Shown piece after piece: positions 44,974 through 56,615 of a DNA stretch of 64,000 bases. How positions within the stretch are numbered: the first letter of the stretch is position 1; each line of letters begins with the position of its first letter. Source of the stretch: Paramyrothecium sp. XJ0827 (Eukaryota > Ascomycota > Sordariomycetes > Hypocreales > Stachybotryaceae); contig JAJFPB010000001.1 of assembly GCA_020881915.1 (NCBI GenBank), positions 682,001 to 746,000 of the forward strand. Reading direction: 5' to 3'. Both the position numbers and the translations under genes were made by a program. Below the pieces are notes generated by a model that saw only the letters and a program-made list of their open reading frames with translations, was not told the origin of the DNA and ran no database searches.

Positions 44974-45960
44974 ATGAAGGCGAGCATCCTCTACATGTGC
45001 TCTCTACTGGGGCTGGCCCTGGCCCAGAGCTGCCCCGACCGCGCAGCCGCAGACGGCTTCGCCAGCATTGGAAGCGGCACGACCGGCGGAGGCACCGCCT
45101 CCCCTATCACCGTCACCAACGCCGCCGACCTGCGCGCCGCCGCCCGCGCCTCCGGCCCACGTGTCATCGTGATCAGGGGCACCATCGACACCAACGGCGT
45201 TGTTGACGTCGCAAGCGACAAGACCATCCGAGGCCAGGACGCGAGCGCCACCATCGTCGGTGGCTTCCGCATGGATCGAGTCCAGAACATCATCATCAAG
45301 AACCTCAACGTCAGGGCCGGCGCCGCCGCCGACGCCATTGCCAGCACCTACTCGCACCATATCTGGTACGACCACCTCAACATCTGGGACGCCGCCGACG
45401 GTCTTCTCGACATCACCAAGGAGTCCGATTACCAGACCGTCTCGTGGTGTAAGTTCTGGTACAGCAACCCCCAGGGCGATCACCGTCTCGCCAGCCTCGT
45501 CAGCTCGGGAGGCGGCACGCAGCCCAACGATGAGGGCAAGCTGCGCGTAACTTACCACCACAACTGGTGGGCCCAGAACGTTGACCAGCGCATGCCTCGT
45601 GTTATGTACGGCGAGGCTCATATCTACAACAACTACTATAACTCCCCCGGCAATAGCTACTGCATTGGCTTCGGCTCTTATGGGTCGGTTCTCATCCAGA
45701 ACAACTACTTCAAGGACGTCAGAGATCCCCACGAGTTCATGTACAACGTGTACGCCTACTCCGCCGCTTCGGGCAATGTGTACGATAACGTGTCCGGCAA
45801 CAGACACGTCGGCAGGTTTGGAAGCGAACATGTCTCAGGCCAGGAGTCATTCACCGCCAACCCCTTTACGCCGCCATACTCCGTCTCCCTGGAATCCGCT
45901 CAGGGATTGCCCGCCCTAATCCAGAGGTGTGCAGGCCCCCGCGCATCTCCTGCCAGGTAA
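44974..45960 (+). CDS. PL1 family pectate lyase, secreted
   Basis: A single exon of 328 aa. The signal peptide is MKASILYMCSLLGLALAQ. The right-handed beta-helix shows the PL1 marks: TIRGQDASATIVGGFRMD, IIIKNLNVR, ISTYSHHIWYDHL-like AIASTYSHHIWYDHL, WDAADGLLDITKESDYQTVS (calcium-binding aspartates), VTYHHNWWAQNVDQRMPRVM (the catalytic Arg lies in RMPR) and YGEAHIYNNYYN. It ends LIQRCAGPRASPAR, slightly past the usual CAGP end. It cleaves de-esterified pectin by beta-elimination outside the cell, with Ca2+. Strongly GC-rich third positions. Same strand as the GH95 gene about 1 kb upstream, both fitting plant cell-wall breakdown. Confidence 0.92.
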   Translation: MKASILYMCSLLGLALAQSCPDRAAADGFASIGSGTTGGGTASPITVTNAADLRAAARASGPRVIVIRGTIDTNGVVDVASDKTIRGQDASATIVGGFRMDRVQNIIIKNLNVRAGAAADAIASTYSHHIWYDHLNIWDAADGLLDITKESDYQTVSWCKFWYSNPQGDHRLASLVSSGGGTQPNDEGKLRVTYHHNWWAQNVDQRMPRVMYGEAHIYNNYYNSPGNSYCIGFGSYGSVLIQNNYFKDVRDPHEFMYNVYAYSAASGNVYDNVSGNRHVGRFGSEHVSGQESFTANPFTPPYSVSLESAQGLPALIQRCAGPRASPAR

Positions 45961-46789
45961 CTGTGCTGCCAGGTGAGGTCGGTGCGGCAGAGCCGAATAC
46001 TCTGGCCCCGAGTGCTGCTCTGAGGGTGTTTGCGCGGAAGTCAACCAGTGGTACCATCGGTGCCTGTAAAGTTTTCTGGCACGTACTGGAGCTATGATGC
46101 AGATGCTCGGTTGAGGACCTAGGGGACAAAACCCGGTCTGTACTGAAGTCGTTTGATTGCTACTGTGATTGAGCGGACAGGAAACGTACTTTACTCTAGA
46201 AACCCTGGAGCTCTAAGGAGCGTTAGTCTAGGGATCCAATTAGATTTCTTGTATATATAGCAGGGAGATCAGCTTCCTATCAGAACGGCAGGCACGAGTT
46301 TTATACCTTCTGCTCATCAAGTTCAGATTTGGCTCGATCGAATAACTCCTACGCACTATGTCAGGTTAGGTAGGTGCGGTGTTTTTGAGTCGAATCTTAA
46401 TACTAGAATGGATGTCAGGGATATATGCAGCGTTACTGCGCTGAGGGACACTATCTGCCTTTGCTATGCTACGATTTCGTAGCGGTCAAAGAAGTATTCT
46501 GATGGTCCTAAAGCCACTAGATATCGGCATGTTTTACCAAGGTCAGCCCACGATCTGAGAGTTTTTGATGCAAATGATCTGCAGGTCCCGGCTCACCGCT
46601 AGTAAATGGGGTCTGTTGTCGCTATCTTGAGCTAGGTAAAACACCGTAAGTCCATATCTATTGTACATTACGGAAGAAAATGAAGGGAAATTTATACTAA
46701 AGCTACTGCAAATGATTCTAAAATTAGCTATATTCCCTATTCTAACTACAAAGGCATCAGTCTGGTGTCAACGAATGCTCTCAGAGATG
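45961..46789. other. intergenic, no gene recognised
   Basis: 3' flank of the pectate lyase gene and sequence leading into the ankyrin pseudogene. Nothing recognised. Confidence 0.45.
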
Positions 46790-48531
46790 CCACTAAACCC
46801 ACCACGACATGAGGTAAAGCTTCCCATTGGCATTTCGGAATTCCCTGCCACGTCAGAGAAGTCCATAAAAGCGTGCGAAGCCATTACGCGGCTTTCTTTG
46901 GTCGTGAAGATATTGTGGAAGAGCTGCTCAGTCAAGGTGCCTTAGTCAACGACGGTATGGAAGAAGGACTAGAAACATCCCTGATTATGGTGGCATTTCA
47001 CGACAACGTGGAAGTTATGAAAAGGCTTATTCTTCAGGGCGCTGATTTGAATGCACGGACAGATGCAAAGGGAGTAGGGCCGGTGATTAATATTGCAGTT
47101 ATGTCTGGCAAAAATTCGGCCGTGAAGTTACTGATTGAAAAGGGCGCCTCGTTGTCCGTGGATCGTGAGGGTTTCAGAGGCCCATTGGCTTTAACAGCCC
47201 TTTTTTCAGACCTGCCCATGTTTCGCTACCTTGTCGAAGAGTATGGGCACAAAGTGGCGGCGGCGGAGTTTGACAGGGCGTTGATTGCTGCTGCTGAGGC
47301 AGGCCGAGTGGAGATATTGGAAAAACTACCTGGCTGTCAGCACTCGCAAGAATGTTCACAGGAGTGCCTTGAAGCAGCCGGAGATGGGGGAATGTGGATG
47401 ATAGTCTTGCTCATCTTGCAACGCTATAAGGGGCTCCATTGTGGCCAGGTCCTGTTTTCCGCCGCCAGTGGCAAGTGCGATGAACAGGTGCTCAAAGTTA
47501 TTTGTGACCATGTGGAGATCTGGAAAGCCAGATGATATGGGACGCAATGCTGACTGCCGTGAGCAACGAAAATGAAGTTTCAGTGGAAATCCTTCTAGAT
47601 ATGTTTCAGGCTGATCCAGATGCCAGGAATGAAGAGTAAGGCCACCTTTCATTTCTTCCACTGCCCTGACTCAAGCCTTTATTTGCTGATGAGGCCACTG
47701 CTCAAGGAACGGAAGTTCCCTGACTGAGGCATCCAAAGTGGGAAACTTACAGATTGTGCGAACTCTTCTAGACATGGGCGCAGATGTTCATGCAGAGGGC
47801 GGCTGGGCTATCTAAGCAGCCGCAGCAGAAGGCCACCTTGAGATTGTGGATTGTCTGCTACTGCTTCAACGCAGTGCCAACGTGGATGCACTCACTACCA
47901 ATGAGAATTTCCCCTCAGGAACGGCGCTTCAGGCTGCTTGTGAGCTCGGAGAGCAGAACATGGTACCTCTGTTGCTTGAGCACGGTGCTACTCGCGACCT
48001 CAACGCACTTCCTGATAAATATCCACTGATAACAGCCGCTCAAACGGAGAAGCAGAGGTCGTTAGGCTCCTGGTCTCAGCAGGAGCCAATGTGAATGTGT
48101 TGGCTGGGAAACATTCTACGCTGCTCATCAACGCGGCTGCTAACCTGCCAGCGGACTGCATCCAGTTTCTAATCGATATGGGTGCTGATGTCAACCTCCC
48201 TGACGAGGACGGAGACACTGCTCTGATTGTTGCAGCTCAACAGCGAGACTCCGAGTGTGTCCAGCTGCTGCTAGAAATGGGTGCTGACATCACGCATTCT
48301 AACGGGTCTGATGAAAATGCTTTACAAGCAGCTGTCGAAAGTGATGATAAAGACTACATTGCCGCACTAGCAAACCACATCACACCAACTTTAAATGCCA
48401 TCAAGGCAGCGATAGACTTGGGCAACACTGCAGTTACGGATGTGCTTCGGAATGCGAATATCGGCTGGCCAGCAACGAGTAAAAGCGAGGACGAGACGGA
48501 TAGGGATGATGAACACCTGTCAACTGATTAG
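46790..48531 (+). pseudogene. ankyrin-repeat protein, broken by stops and frameshifts
   Basis: Ankyrin units run along the plus strand: GREDIVEELLSQGALVN, NVEVMKRLILQGADLNAR, NSAVKLLIEKGASLSV, then GNLQIVRTLLDMGADVH, GHLEIVDCLLLLQRSANVD, GEQNMVPLLLEHGATRDL and CIQFLIDMGADVNLPDEDGD with CVQLLLEMGADI. Four breaks are visible: a TAA just before 46873, a frame change near 47525, a TAA near 47814 where GGWAI should continue into AAAAEGHLE (CAA to TAA fits repeat-induced point mutation), and a one-base loss near 48042 that shifts QNGEAEVVRLL. A GTAAGG donor near 47637 may mark a real intron. The last 48091-48531 is open. Probably once the C-terminal part of a larger ankyrin protein. Confidence 0.7.
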
Positions 48532-49144
48532 GGTCAAGGCTGTACAGAAAGTGTATGCTCAGCCTTTCTTCTACCAGACCTCGGACCAACGGGCTCCTGG
48601 TGAAGTTGCCCATGTCAGATCATAGGATATGTGAGTAGGGTTCTCCTTGGAATGGCCAGTTGATACGAAAAGCAAGTCAATTTCAATCCACGATACACTC
48701 ACAAGTTCGTAGCATATCGGTGCGCTAGCCACAGACATGTCAATACAAACTGCGCCATGTAGGTATAGCATGGCCATTGATTAACATTACAAGATACCGG
48801 GTATAGGAGTCAAGCGACATCCTGGAATCCAGATTCTTTTCGTGACCCACATGCCTGGGCAGATTCGGGGTCACGACCCCTCTAGCCCAAGTCTAAGCCC
48901 TCCTGCGCCATCGTATTTCGCTTAGAGACACGATGAATCTGCCTAAGCATCTTATTAGCCAAACTAGCGCTGTCAGCCTGGGTGGTGAGCCAAACTCGGT
49001 TGGTCAACCCCTTGTTACCGATCTGCATTCGAGCATTCAGCTGCTCCTTCGATTTAACTGGCGCTACTGGTTCGCTGGGCTTTAAGAGCACGGTTGTGCC
49101 AGTATTGAGTGCATGCCGCTTGCCACATCTCAAATATTTCCCAA
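48532..49144. other. intergenic, no gene recognised
   Basis: Holds the promoter of the membrane-protein gene at 49145. No other signal seen. Confidence 0.45.
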
Positions 49145-49978
49145 ATGGCGGCGTTGCGACAAATATTCATCGCGGCTGTTCTCTTCGCCACGCCCATTGT
49201 TACGAAAACAACTACCACAGATGTAACGCTCGACACAATTGGTTACTATACAGGACCTTTAACAACCACTTTCAAGCCTGCGCCAACATGCTTGACCAAG
49301 TTTTCCACAAGGCTTTGGAGGCCGGGCTCTTACCCTAGCCTCGAAGTCGGCTGTGAAGGGCCCGGCGGAAACGAATGCTGCCCAGATAGATGGGCGCAAA
49401 ATCGATTCTTCAGCCCGGGCGTGTGTCCTTCTGGTTACCAAGCTTGTACACTGCCGTCGACGCGACAAAGGCAAGAAACCACAAACATCTGCTGCCCGGA
49501 GAACTATGATTGCCCTACAAACCCGGTATATGGCATGTGCAGAAGCTCCCTCAACACCCCGCAATTCGCTACGTGGACGGATACCGCGCGCAACAACGAG
49601 ATATCTACTGCTACCTTTTACGCGGTATCTGCCACGGGTATCCAGATTCGTTTCCAGCAAAGCGACTCGAGTGTGGTGCCGATTCCTACAGACTCGTTCA
49701 AACTCCCGCCTCCGCCAACGGAAGAGGAACTAGAGAGAGAGAGGAAAGCGGCAGAGGGGGGATTGTCTACAGGAGAGAAGGCAGGTATCGGCGTTGGCGT
49801 TGCGGTTGCGGTCATAGCTTTCACTATAGGAGCTTGGTGGGGAAGAAGGACGGCATCAGCGAAAAAGAAGAAACGCGTACCAACTTTTGAACCGGTGCCG
49901 ACTGAGGAGCCAGCTCCCGCGAAACCCGAGACCAGTGCCGACCAGGACAGCGCGCCGCCCCCATATACAAGGAGTTAA
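49145..49978 (+). CDS. single-pass membrane protein with C-terminal PPPY motif
   Basis: A single exon of 277 aa. I start at MAALRQIFIAAVLFATPIVT (ATG at 49145), a signal peptide. The ectodomain to about residue 210 has cysteine pairs: GCEGPGGNECCPDRW, CPSGYQACTLPSTRQ and NICCPENYDCPTNPVYGMC. One transmembrane helix (AGIGVGVAVAVIAFTIGAWWG, about 213-233) is followed by a basic stop-transfer KKKKR and a proline-rich tail ending PPPYTRS. PPxY is the docking motif for WW domains of Rsp5/Nedd4 ubiquitin ligases, so ubiquitin-driven endocytosis is likely. The layout is that of fungal cell-surface sensors, but without a WSC domain. Function unknown; common in filamentous ascomycetes. Confidence 0.75.
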   Translation: MAALRQIFIAAVLFATPIVTKTTTTDVTLDTIGYYTGPLTTTFKPAPTCLTKFSTRLWRPGSYPSLEVGCEGPGGNECCPDRWAQNRFFSPGVCPSGYQACTLPSTRQRQETTNICCPENYDCPTNPVYGMCRSSLNTPQFATWTDTARNNEISTATFYAVSATGIQIRFQQSDSSVVPIPTDSFKLPPPPTEEELERERKAAEGGLSTGEKAGIGVGVAVAVIAFTIGAWWGRRTASAKKKKRVPTFEPVPTEEPAPAKPETSADQDSAPPPYTRS

Positions 49979-50169
49979 ACGGCGAAGATATAGAAACAGC
50001 ATTCACCCAAGACTATACTTCATTGGACCGAGAGCATCATAGGTGGCAATGGCAGCCGGATCTACCACTGTTCTGCGTCAATTGCTACTCCCTCGGGGAA
50101 GCACGAGGAGGTAAGCTACCGACTGCGATTGCTAGGGTTTTCTATCTCATTGCTCGGGCTCTGAGGATT

Positions 50170-51045
50170 GTGAGCAAGGGGACATCCAAGATGCGTCTGA
50201 CAGCCAGAGCGAGGAGACGCACGGCGGGCTCAAGTCTCGCCATGCTCAGGTGATTCCCCTCGGTGGCATGATTGGAACCGGCCTGTTTGTTGGGAGCGGC
50301 CAGATCCTGGCCATCGGCTGACCTGCTTTCTTACTCGTCGAGTACATCTTCGTCGGGGTTGGCGACCACGGCATACTGGGTTTCTTCTACTGGCATTCTC
50401 CAGGACCAGTCAATGAATCCATCATGGAAGGCTCTGCCGGTCGCACTGTCGCCTTCTTCCGAACCTTAGTTCTTTGCGTGTTCCCTTTCGTGTTCGCTCC
50501 TGAGCTGCTTGTGACGACAGCAGGAGAGACGAAGAACCCAACCATCAATCTTCCCAAAGCGTCGGGGCGGTATATATGGCGTCTCATTATCTTCTATGTC
50601 CTCATCGCCTGGGAGATTAGTGTAATATGTCCATCGAATGCCCCTGAACTCACTAACGGCGAGGTTGGAGCCAAGTCTCTTCTTTCGTCGCTGGTATTGA
50701 GATCTCTGGCATTAAAGGGCTGGGCAGCTTCAGCAACGCGGTGATCATCATGTCGGCTTGGTCTTCCGGCAATTCATTTTTCTACATCTCAAGCCGTGCA
50801 CTATACCTGATGGCTATTGCTGGTAATGCGCCTCAGATCTTCAATAGGTGCAACATGGCCGTGGTCACCACATCTGGATTTGCCCTTCTTGCTTATCTCA
50901 AAGTCGGTGAAAGTGGCTCCGTTGTCTTTGGGACTTCATTGTTGCCAATATTCACGAGGATGATCAGATTGGATGGCCATGGTACAGAAGACTGTCCTCC
51001 TTGGTGTTTGGATGGTGCTGTTGGCTGGCTAGTTCAACAGTAAGC
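50170..51045 (+). pseudogene. amino-acid permease remnant with internal deletion
   Basis: Recognisable permease pieces: IPLGGMIGTGLFVGSGQIL (helix 1, from about 50250), then an in-frame TGA near 50320 where glycine is expected. PAFLLVEYIFVG is followed almost at once by GFFYWHSPGPVNESIMEGSA, so the helices normally between them (about 3 to 5) are gone. FVFAPELLVTTAGETKNP, a frameshift near 50665, then IIMSAWSSGNSFFYISSRAL and APQIFNRCN follow, and the end decays. This matches the YAT/AAT amino-acid permease family at the plasma membrane. A stop, a frameshift and a large deletion rule out transport activity. Confidence 0.75.
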
Positions 51046-52658
51046 ACCTTTTGTATATACCATTTCACGCTCTTATCATATGAACTTCATTCATTAGATG
51101 GTCTGAAACAATTATTTGACAGTGTCCCTGAGTAAACAGCCGTATCCGCCCAGCCCGGCACATCATTATGGAATGACTGTTGCACGGAAGAGGTATACAC
51201 AGTGTCGAGTTCAAACATCGAAACAAAAGTTTATGATGGTTTAGGAGCTATCTCTGCTAGTAATCTCTCAATTCTTCAATAAGAATATCTCATTTAATGA
51301 TCGCCGCGGTTCTTCTCGAGGAACACATCACCTGCCCTCGCATCCTTGCCCGCACCTGATCGGCTGCTAGTTCATTATCACTAAGGGCAACTACATCGGG
51401 AATATTACCCGTAGTACTGAATCAGAAAGCACTTTCAACTTAGCCTTGGCCTCCAAGGATTTGTTTCATGGGGTGTGACTGGTAATGAACGCTTACCAAC
51501 ATCAACACGGAGGGAACCAATTCCGCCGAAGCCCAGTCGCGTCAATGCCGACGCCTTGACGGCAACAGACGTTGGCGGCCTTCGCTACATGTCCAATCAT
51601 AAGCACGAACGTGTGGGTTGATGCCTAATTGCCCTGCCGTACTTGCATCATTCTCGCGCACGAAGCTCGGGTCCGTCGGCCAAGAGCCAGCCATTTTCCA
51701 AGTCTGCTGACCGCCAAGTCGATAAAGATGCTGTTGGTGCTCACATTGATCTAAAAGACTTTGCTGACATGAACCGGGGTGAGGGTCATGAGCGGAAACA
51801 CAAATGTGCCGGCTCATGAGGAACTTTAACTGGTCATAGAGAGGATTCAACCAACGTTTCTTCACCAAGACCAAACAGCCGTGCACCATCTGCAATTCTT
51901 AGCAACAAATGCAACCGTAGCACCGACGACTCGACAATGTGAACGCTTGAAGAAGTAACGCAAGGCTGAGCGGGAACCATGTGCCAGTGGTTATTTCAAA
52001 AATAACCTGGGGCGGGCAGGAAACAAAGCGGTTGGCTGAGCAGAAGCATGCACAATCGGATGAACAACCTGCCTTCAGCTTGCGATGGCCCAATCAGAGA
52101 GGTAGTAGGGTGACATCCGTGGTAACAATGCTGGCGGGAGCACTGGCCATGCGCATCTGCTGCGCCCCCGTTTCCCGCCAATGCCAGGATAAGAATAAAC
52201 AAATTGCCGACGCAGACAAACACGTCGTCAACTTGATTGGCCAGCCTATTTGGGGCACGCATAGCCCAGCGCACCCTTGTCAGCGCTAAGGCCGGGAAAC
52301 AAACGCGCCGGGTGCAACATGTCATGTTGCCCTGCTTCTGGCTCAGGCTCGGGGGGCTGAACCTGTCAACGCCTCTCGGAAACGCGGGAGCCGACATGTA
52401 GACATGTGCGTTGCTGGGCGAATGCACCGCATGCGTGCGTTTGCAATGGTTTGGACGGAAGCAGAAGTGAGGTATAAGAAGTTCACGATGGCCGCTCTCC
52501 GTCAATGTTTCGTCCTCATCACAACAGTCCAAAAACACAATCAACAAGCCTTTTCCTTGAGTTCATTTCCTTACTCATTTTTCTTTCTTCTCTTCCTTTT
52601 TTCTCTTAGCCTTTCGATTCTTTCAAGTCGTCAATCCTTAGTCTTAATATCCATCAAC
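51046..52658. other. intergenic, no gene recognised
   Basis: About 1.6 kb. The last 150 bp are very pyrimidine-rich (TTTCTTTC tracts), as in leaders of highly expressed fungal genes. No gene recognised in the rest. Confidence 0.45.
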
Positions 52659-53426
52659 ATGCTTTTCAAGACTTCTACCGTTGCTGCTCTCGCCTTCACC
52701 GGCGCTGCTATTGCTGTCCCCGTTCAGCCAAATGGTGTCCAAGACATCAGCGTCCTCCTCACAAGCACCACACCCGGTACTGCCCCCTGGATTGCCAGTG
52801 GCTTCCCGAGCACTGAAGCCTCAACGGCCAGTGACCCAAACAACAACAACGCCTTCACCCATGTGCGGCTCCTTTTCAGCCACAAGGTCAAGAAGGAGCA
52901 GCCCAATCTGGTGACTGGTTTCCGATGCGCCCTTCGAGATGAGAATGGCGATCGCATCGTTGTCACCCGCGGCGAGAACATTGACTTCACTTTCGGCGAT
53001 AACAACAATCCTGCGCCTTGGGAGCTGAAGAACGGCCCATTCAAGAAGGTCTCTATCGAATGTGACCCGACATTCCAAAAGTTCAACCAGAACAACGTCA
53101 ACACAGTCTCTGTTGCCTTGAGTAACAGCGGCGCGGACTTGGCTCGTCAAGCTAACTTCAAAGACACCAACGGGCAGGAAGTCTTGTCCCAGCGCATCGG
53201 CGGCGACTTCACCACTGCCACGCTTACTCTTGGCCCTGGCGTATACAACCAGAAGCTCCGATGCCAGCTGACCGGTCCCGACGGTAGCGTTGTCCTGCTG
53301 AACCGTGGCACCAACCTCAACAAGAAGACCTTCGGCGATGCTGGCAAGGGCGAGTGGGATCTGGATGTTGCTGGCGACGGCGTCGCTACCGTTAAAACCG
53401 TGACTTGCGATCCTGCCTTCGTCTAA
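52659..53426 (+). CDS. secreted protein with internally duplicated module
   Basis: A single exon of 255 aa. Start at MLFKTSTVAALAFTGAAIAV (ATG at 52659), a clear signal peptide. No enzyme motif. Two related modules of about 55 residues can be lined up: about 85-138 (FRCALRDENGDRIVVTRGEN, ending VSIECDPTF) and about 199-255 (LRCQLTGPDGSVVLLNRGTN, ending VKTVTCDPAFV). Both have Cys in RC, Gly in DENGD/PDGS, RG-x-N, a FGD turn, W-x-L and a final CDP-F, suggesting a duplicated small beta-domain with one disulfide each. GC-rich codon use and a pyrimidine-rich leader suggest strong expression. Role unknown; wall or extracellular. Confidence 0.75.
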   Translation: MLFKTSTVAALAFTGAAIAVPVQPNGVQDISVLLTSTTPGTAPWIASGFPSTEASTASDPNNNNAFTHVRLLFSHKVKKEQPNLVTGFRCALRDENGDRIVVTRGENIDFTFGDNNNPAPWELKNGPFKKVSIECDPTFQKFNQNNVNTVSVALSNSGADLARQANFKDTNGQEVLSQRIGGDFTTATLTLGPGVYNQKLRCQLTGPDGSVVLLNRGTNLNKKTFGDAGKGEWDLDVAGDGVATVKTVTCDPAFV

Positions 53427-54062
53427 GGCGATGGGTTTTGGGCATTGATTTGAGGGTTTAATCTACTTAATGGTTGGTCTGACGGATAATGACTGGCATG
53501 CATGGGTTAGCATGGAGCGATGATATTCTGCAGCATTACTACTAGCATTGATGGGTTAGATTTGACGCTTTTTTACATTCATTTAGACATACATAGAACT
53601 TATTCAATCACTATAATTTTCACCATGAAATCTCAATTTCGCTCAAGTGCCCTTTGGAGATTGAGCAAGTGCGTGAGGATCGTTGCCTCTTTGAGATCAG
53701 CTGGAGATCAGTCACATGCGAGTTGCATTTGGGGGCGAATCCTTGCAAGCCTTGCACACGCATTTGGGAGGTCGTTTTGCGCAGCTGCGCATTCCTCATG
53801 CACAAGCCTCTTCCCCGCTTCGGTTGCCTAGCATTGTCCCATCAACGCTTGGCCACCTTGCCACACCAGACCACGTCCGTCGCCTGCGTCGAAGAAGCTC
53901 GTTACCATGTTTCAACCGCGCACTAACCACGACTTGATGATTACTCGCACACCACAAGTTTTGTTTGCACGCTAGGAGTTCCAGTTCAGAAGCGCTTGAT
54001 TGCCTTGGTGGAACTGCAAGGCGTTGAGTCCTGCGGTCATCAAGCAACAACCAAGGGATTGC
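53427..54062. other. intergenic, no gene recognised
   Basis: Short overlapping ORFs only. Probably the promoter and leader of the zinc-finger gene, where an undetected 5' exon cannot be excluded. Confidence 0.4.
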
Positions 54063-56615
54063 ATGATTGATCAACTGAAAATGGCTTTCTCCAATGGCAT
54101 CCAATTATATCGGCCTGTTCAACCGTTTGGTAAAGTCAGCGACAAACAAGGTCACGACCGGCTCAAACGGGCTACGGCAGTCCACACTTCCGACTCCAAG
54201 CGTAAGCGGATGGTCGGAAAGAAGCAGAAGTATTATTGGTGTGAACAATGCGATGATGTGCACTCCAATACAAACTGTCCTGCCTCATCCACTCCCGAGA
54301 ATTGTCCGGAGTTGGACAACGGCGTTGAGATGAAATTGGCTGGGCGCTTTGCCCTCCGTCATGTTTCACCTCTTGGCGGCTCCAAGGCTGTTCACTTTGC
54401 AGGACAGGCTGAGTATCTGGGACCTATTCGACACTGGGCGTGTGGTTTCTGCTCTCAACTCTTCAACACGTATCGCTCTTACAAGCATCACGTCCATGAA
54501 CATCTCAGACATCAACATCGTCGTCCGAAGCCATGGAAACATTCATTGGTCATCCTTGGCCTGTTACAGCAGGACTCTGTCCGACATGCATGGCGAACCA
54601 TTGTTGATAATATGATGCTCTTTCGGAGATTTCGGTGGGCCAAGAAATCCACTGGCCGAGCACCTCATTGGATGTCTGCGTACAACCGCTCTGGACAACT
54701 ACAGGATTACTTGGAACGGTTCGCCGGTTCAAACCAAGAGGCATATCAGTTGGCACAGCTTGCTTTTGACCTTTCCTGCCAAGCTACTTGGCTCCGTGAG
54801 AGTGTACCTGCCGTATCCAGTCGAATCAAAGTCGATGGGCAGGCTGCGATCTTGTTACAGTACTACCGCACTAAGCCTCTGCCTGTTGTCCCACATCATC
54901 CCGACATGAACAGTAAAGACATGAATGTTGAGAGTCTTCTCGCAATAACCAGAGAAACGGCTTCTTTTGGGGAAAGGTTTCCCATCAAGTCAGTCACCTC
55001 CATGCGAAGAGATCATCGCCATCAAGACATCCAGCCTGTATCAGATGGCCGGAGCGAGGAGACTGCGAATGCACAACATACAGTTGCTAAAAATCCACAC
55101 GATTCTGCCACGGACTCAACAGACTCTTCATTCGAATTCAGCAGCGGTTCTCACACCAGCGACGGAGAGACAACGGGTAGCGAAGATGTGGTCATGACTT
55201 CGGAGGATCTGACCAAAGGCGCGCTTGACACCGTGATGAGAGATGTTGTCGGCTGCATCATGCAAGACTTCTACGATCGCTGGAGTCCAGGCGAGCTGTT
55301 ACATAGCCAGCCAGTCGACGGTGGCTCAGGTAGTTCAGCCGCCGGTGCTCGCTGTGGCACCTTCGCGGGCATAGGCGGCGAATCAAACTACACAAATGAT
55401 CAATCCAAATTGCGCAAACAGAAGAGAAAACGCAGCGACTGGGGAAGCTCAAGCGATGGCGATGACAACGACGACAGGCTACCACGTAAAATACCACAAC
55501 CCAACGCGCCAGCTCCGGCATCCCCATTTGCTCAAAAGCTGGCGTGTCCCTTCCGGAAACACGACCCGACCAGATATTCCCTCGACACACACCGTGTGTG
55601 TGCTGCTTCGGGCTGGACCTCTATTCATAGGTTAAAGTTAGTGTTGCTGCTACTCCTCCACGTTTCACCTCCCTACACGATCAGCTAATTGAAACGAACA
55701 TAGGGAACACCTCACTCGATGCCACCGAGCGATATACTGTCCCAGATGCAAAGACACATTCAAGAGCAAAGTCGCTCGCGATGCTCATCTCAACGTTCCG
55801 TCTGCGGATATCTGCCACGTGCGAGACGACATAGTCATCGAGGGGATAACCGACGAACAAGAAAGTCAACTCAGGTCTAGGAAGAAAACGTCTCGAGATC
55901 AGACAGACGAGGACAGATGGTCCAAGATCTATACTCTTCTGTTTCCCCTTGAGCCCGTTCCTTCACCGTGTGAGTAGCGTTAGAAGGTCGTCCGTGGAAG
56001 TCAATCTAATTCCTTGTAGATTTCGAGCCTATCAGCGACACTGGCAATCTGTCTCCGTTGAACGCCAACTTCTCGGACTGCGAGGGCTACATCCGGCAAC
56101 AAGTGCCACAGCTTGTGCGCAATCATCTTATCAACACTGCTAGGAGTGATTTTGCGTCAGTGGAGCAGCGCTTGCTGGGCAGCCTTCAACACATAATACA
56201 GGACTGTATCCAAACCGCTTTCAACCAGTATAGGGAGACCAGTCAGCGCCAAGGTCAAACTCTGAACGACGACTCTGGAATGCCGGAGGTATCCTCTCTG
56301 CTCGACGGGGAGACGCAGCCGCTTGACACGATGCAGTCTGGTCCGATGGCGGCTGGGTCAATGGGCCTAGACTCGTCGCTCGACTTTCTGGATTCAATCT
56401 ACGCCATGCCACCAATACTGACAGACAGCGCCATGCATTTCTCTTCGGTGCCTTTTAACCTTGAAAGTGCCGCCGAGGTCCCTCACACGGACTCGGGGTA
56501 TTCAAGTTGTCGGATTTGCAGTGCTGAAAGTCCTGAATCGTGTAGCTGTTATGAAGGACTGCTCGAGGATCCCTTCGCGGGCGAACTGGATGAGATGGGC
56601 AAATTCAACTGTTGA
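54063..56615 (+). CDS. zinc-finger protein with C-terminal CPFxKHDP module
   Basis: Three exons, 54063-55636, 55704-55969, 56020-56615 (811 aa); the longer ORF starts at TTG, so I use MIDQLKMAFS. Early cysteines occur in YYWCEQCDDVHSNTNC. A C2H2-like finger is WACGFCSQLFNTYRSYKHHVH (about 125-150). The middle is acidic and low-complexity, then a basic KLRKQKRKR (possible nuclear signal). At about 495-560, ACPFRKHDPTRYS with SIHRLKEHLTRCH (joined by splice 1) and IYCPRCKDTFKSKVARDAH form the module seen in many Pezizomycotina proteins of unknown role. Splice 2 gives VPSPYFEPISDTGNLSP. The C-terminus has a helical stretch and a Cys cluster SSCRICSAESPESCSC. Likely nuclear; DNA binding is inferred. 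Confidence 0.75.

Noticed and set aside
45004..45831. 275-codon minus-strand ORF opposite the pectate lyase
   Set aside because: Shadow of GC-biased codons in the pectate lyase; composition Val/Gly/Asp-rich with no domain.
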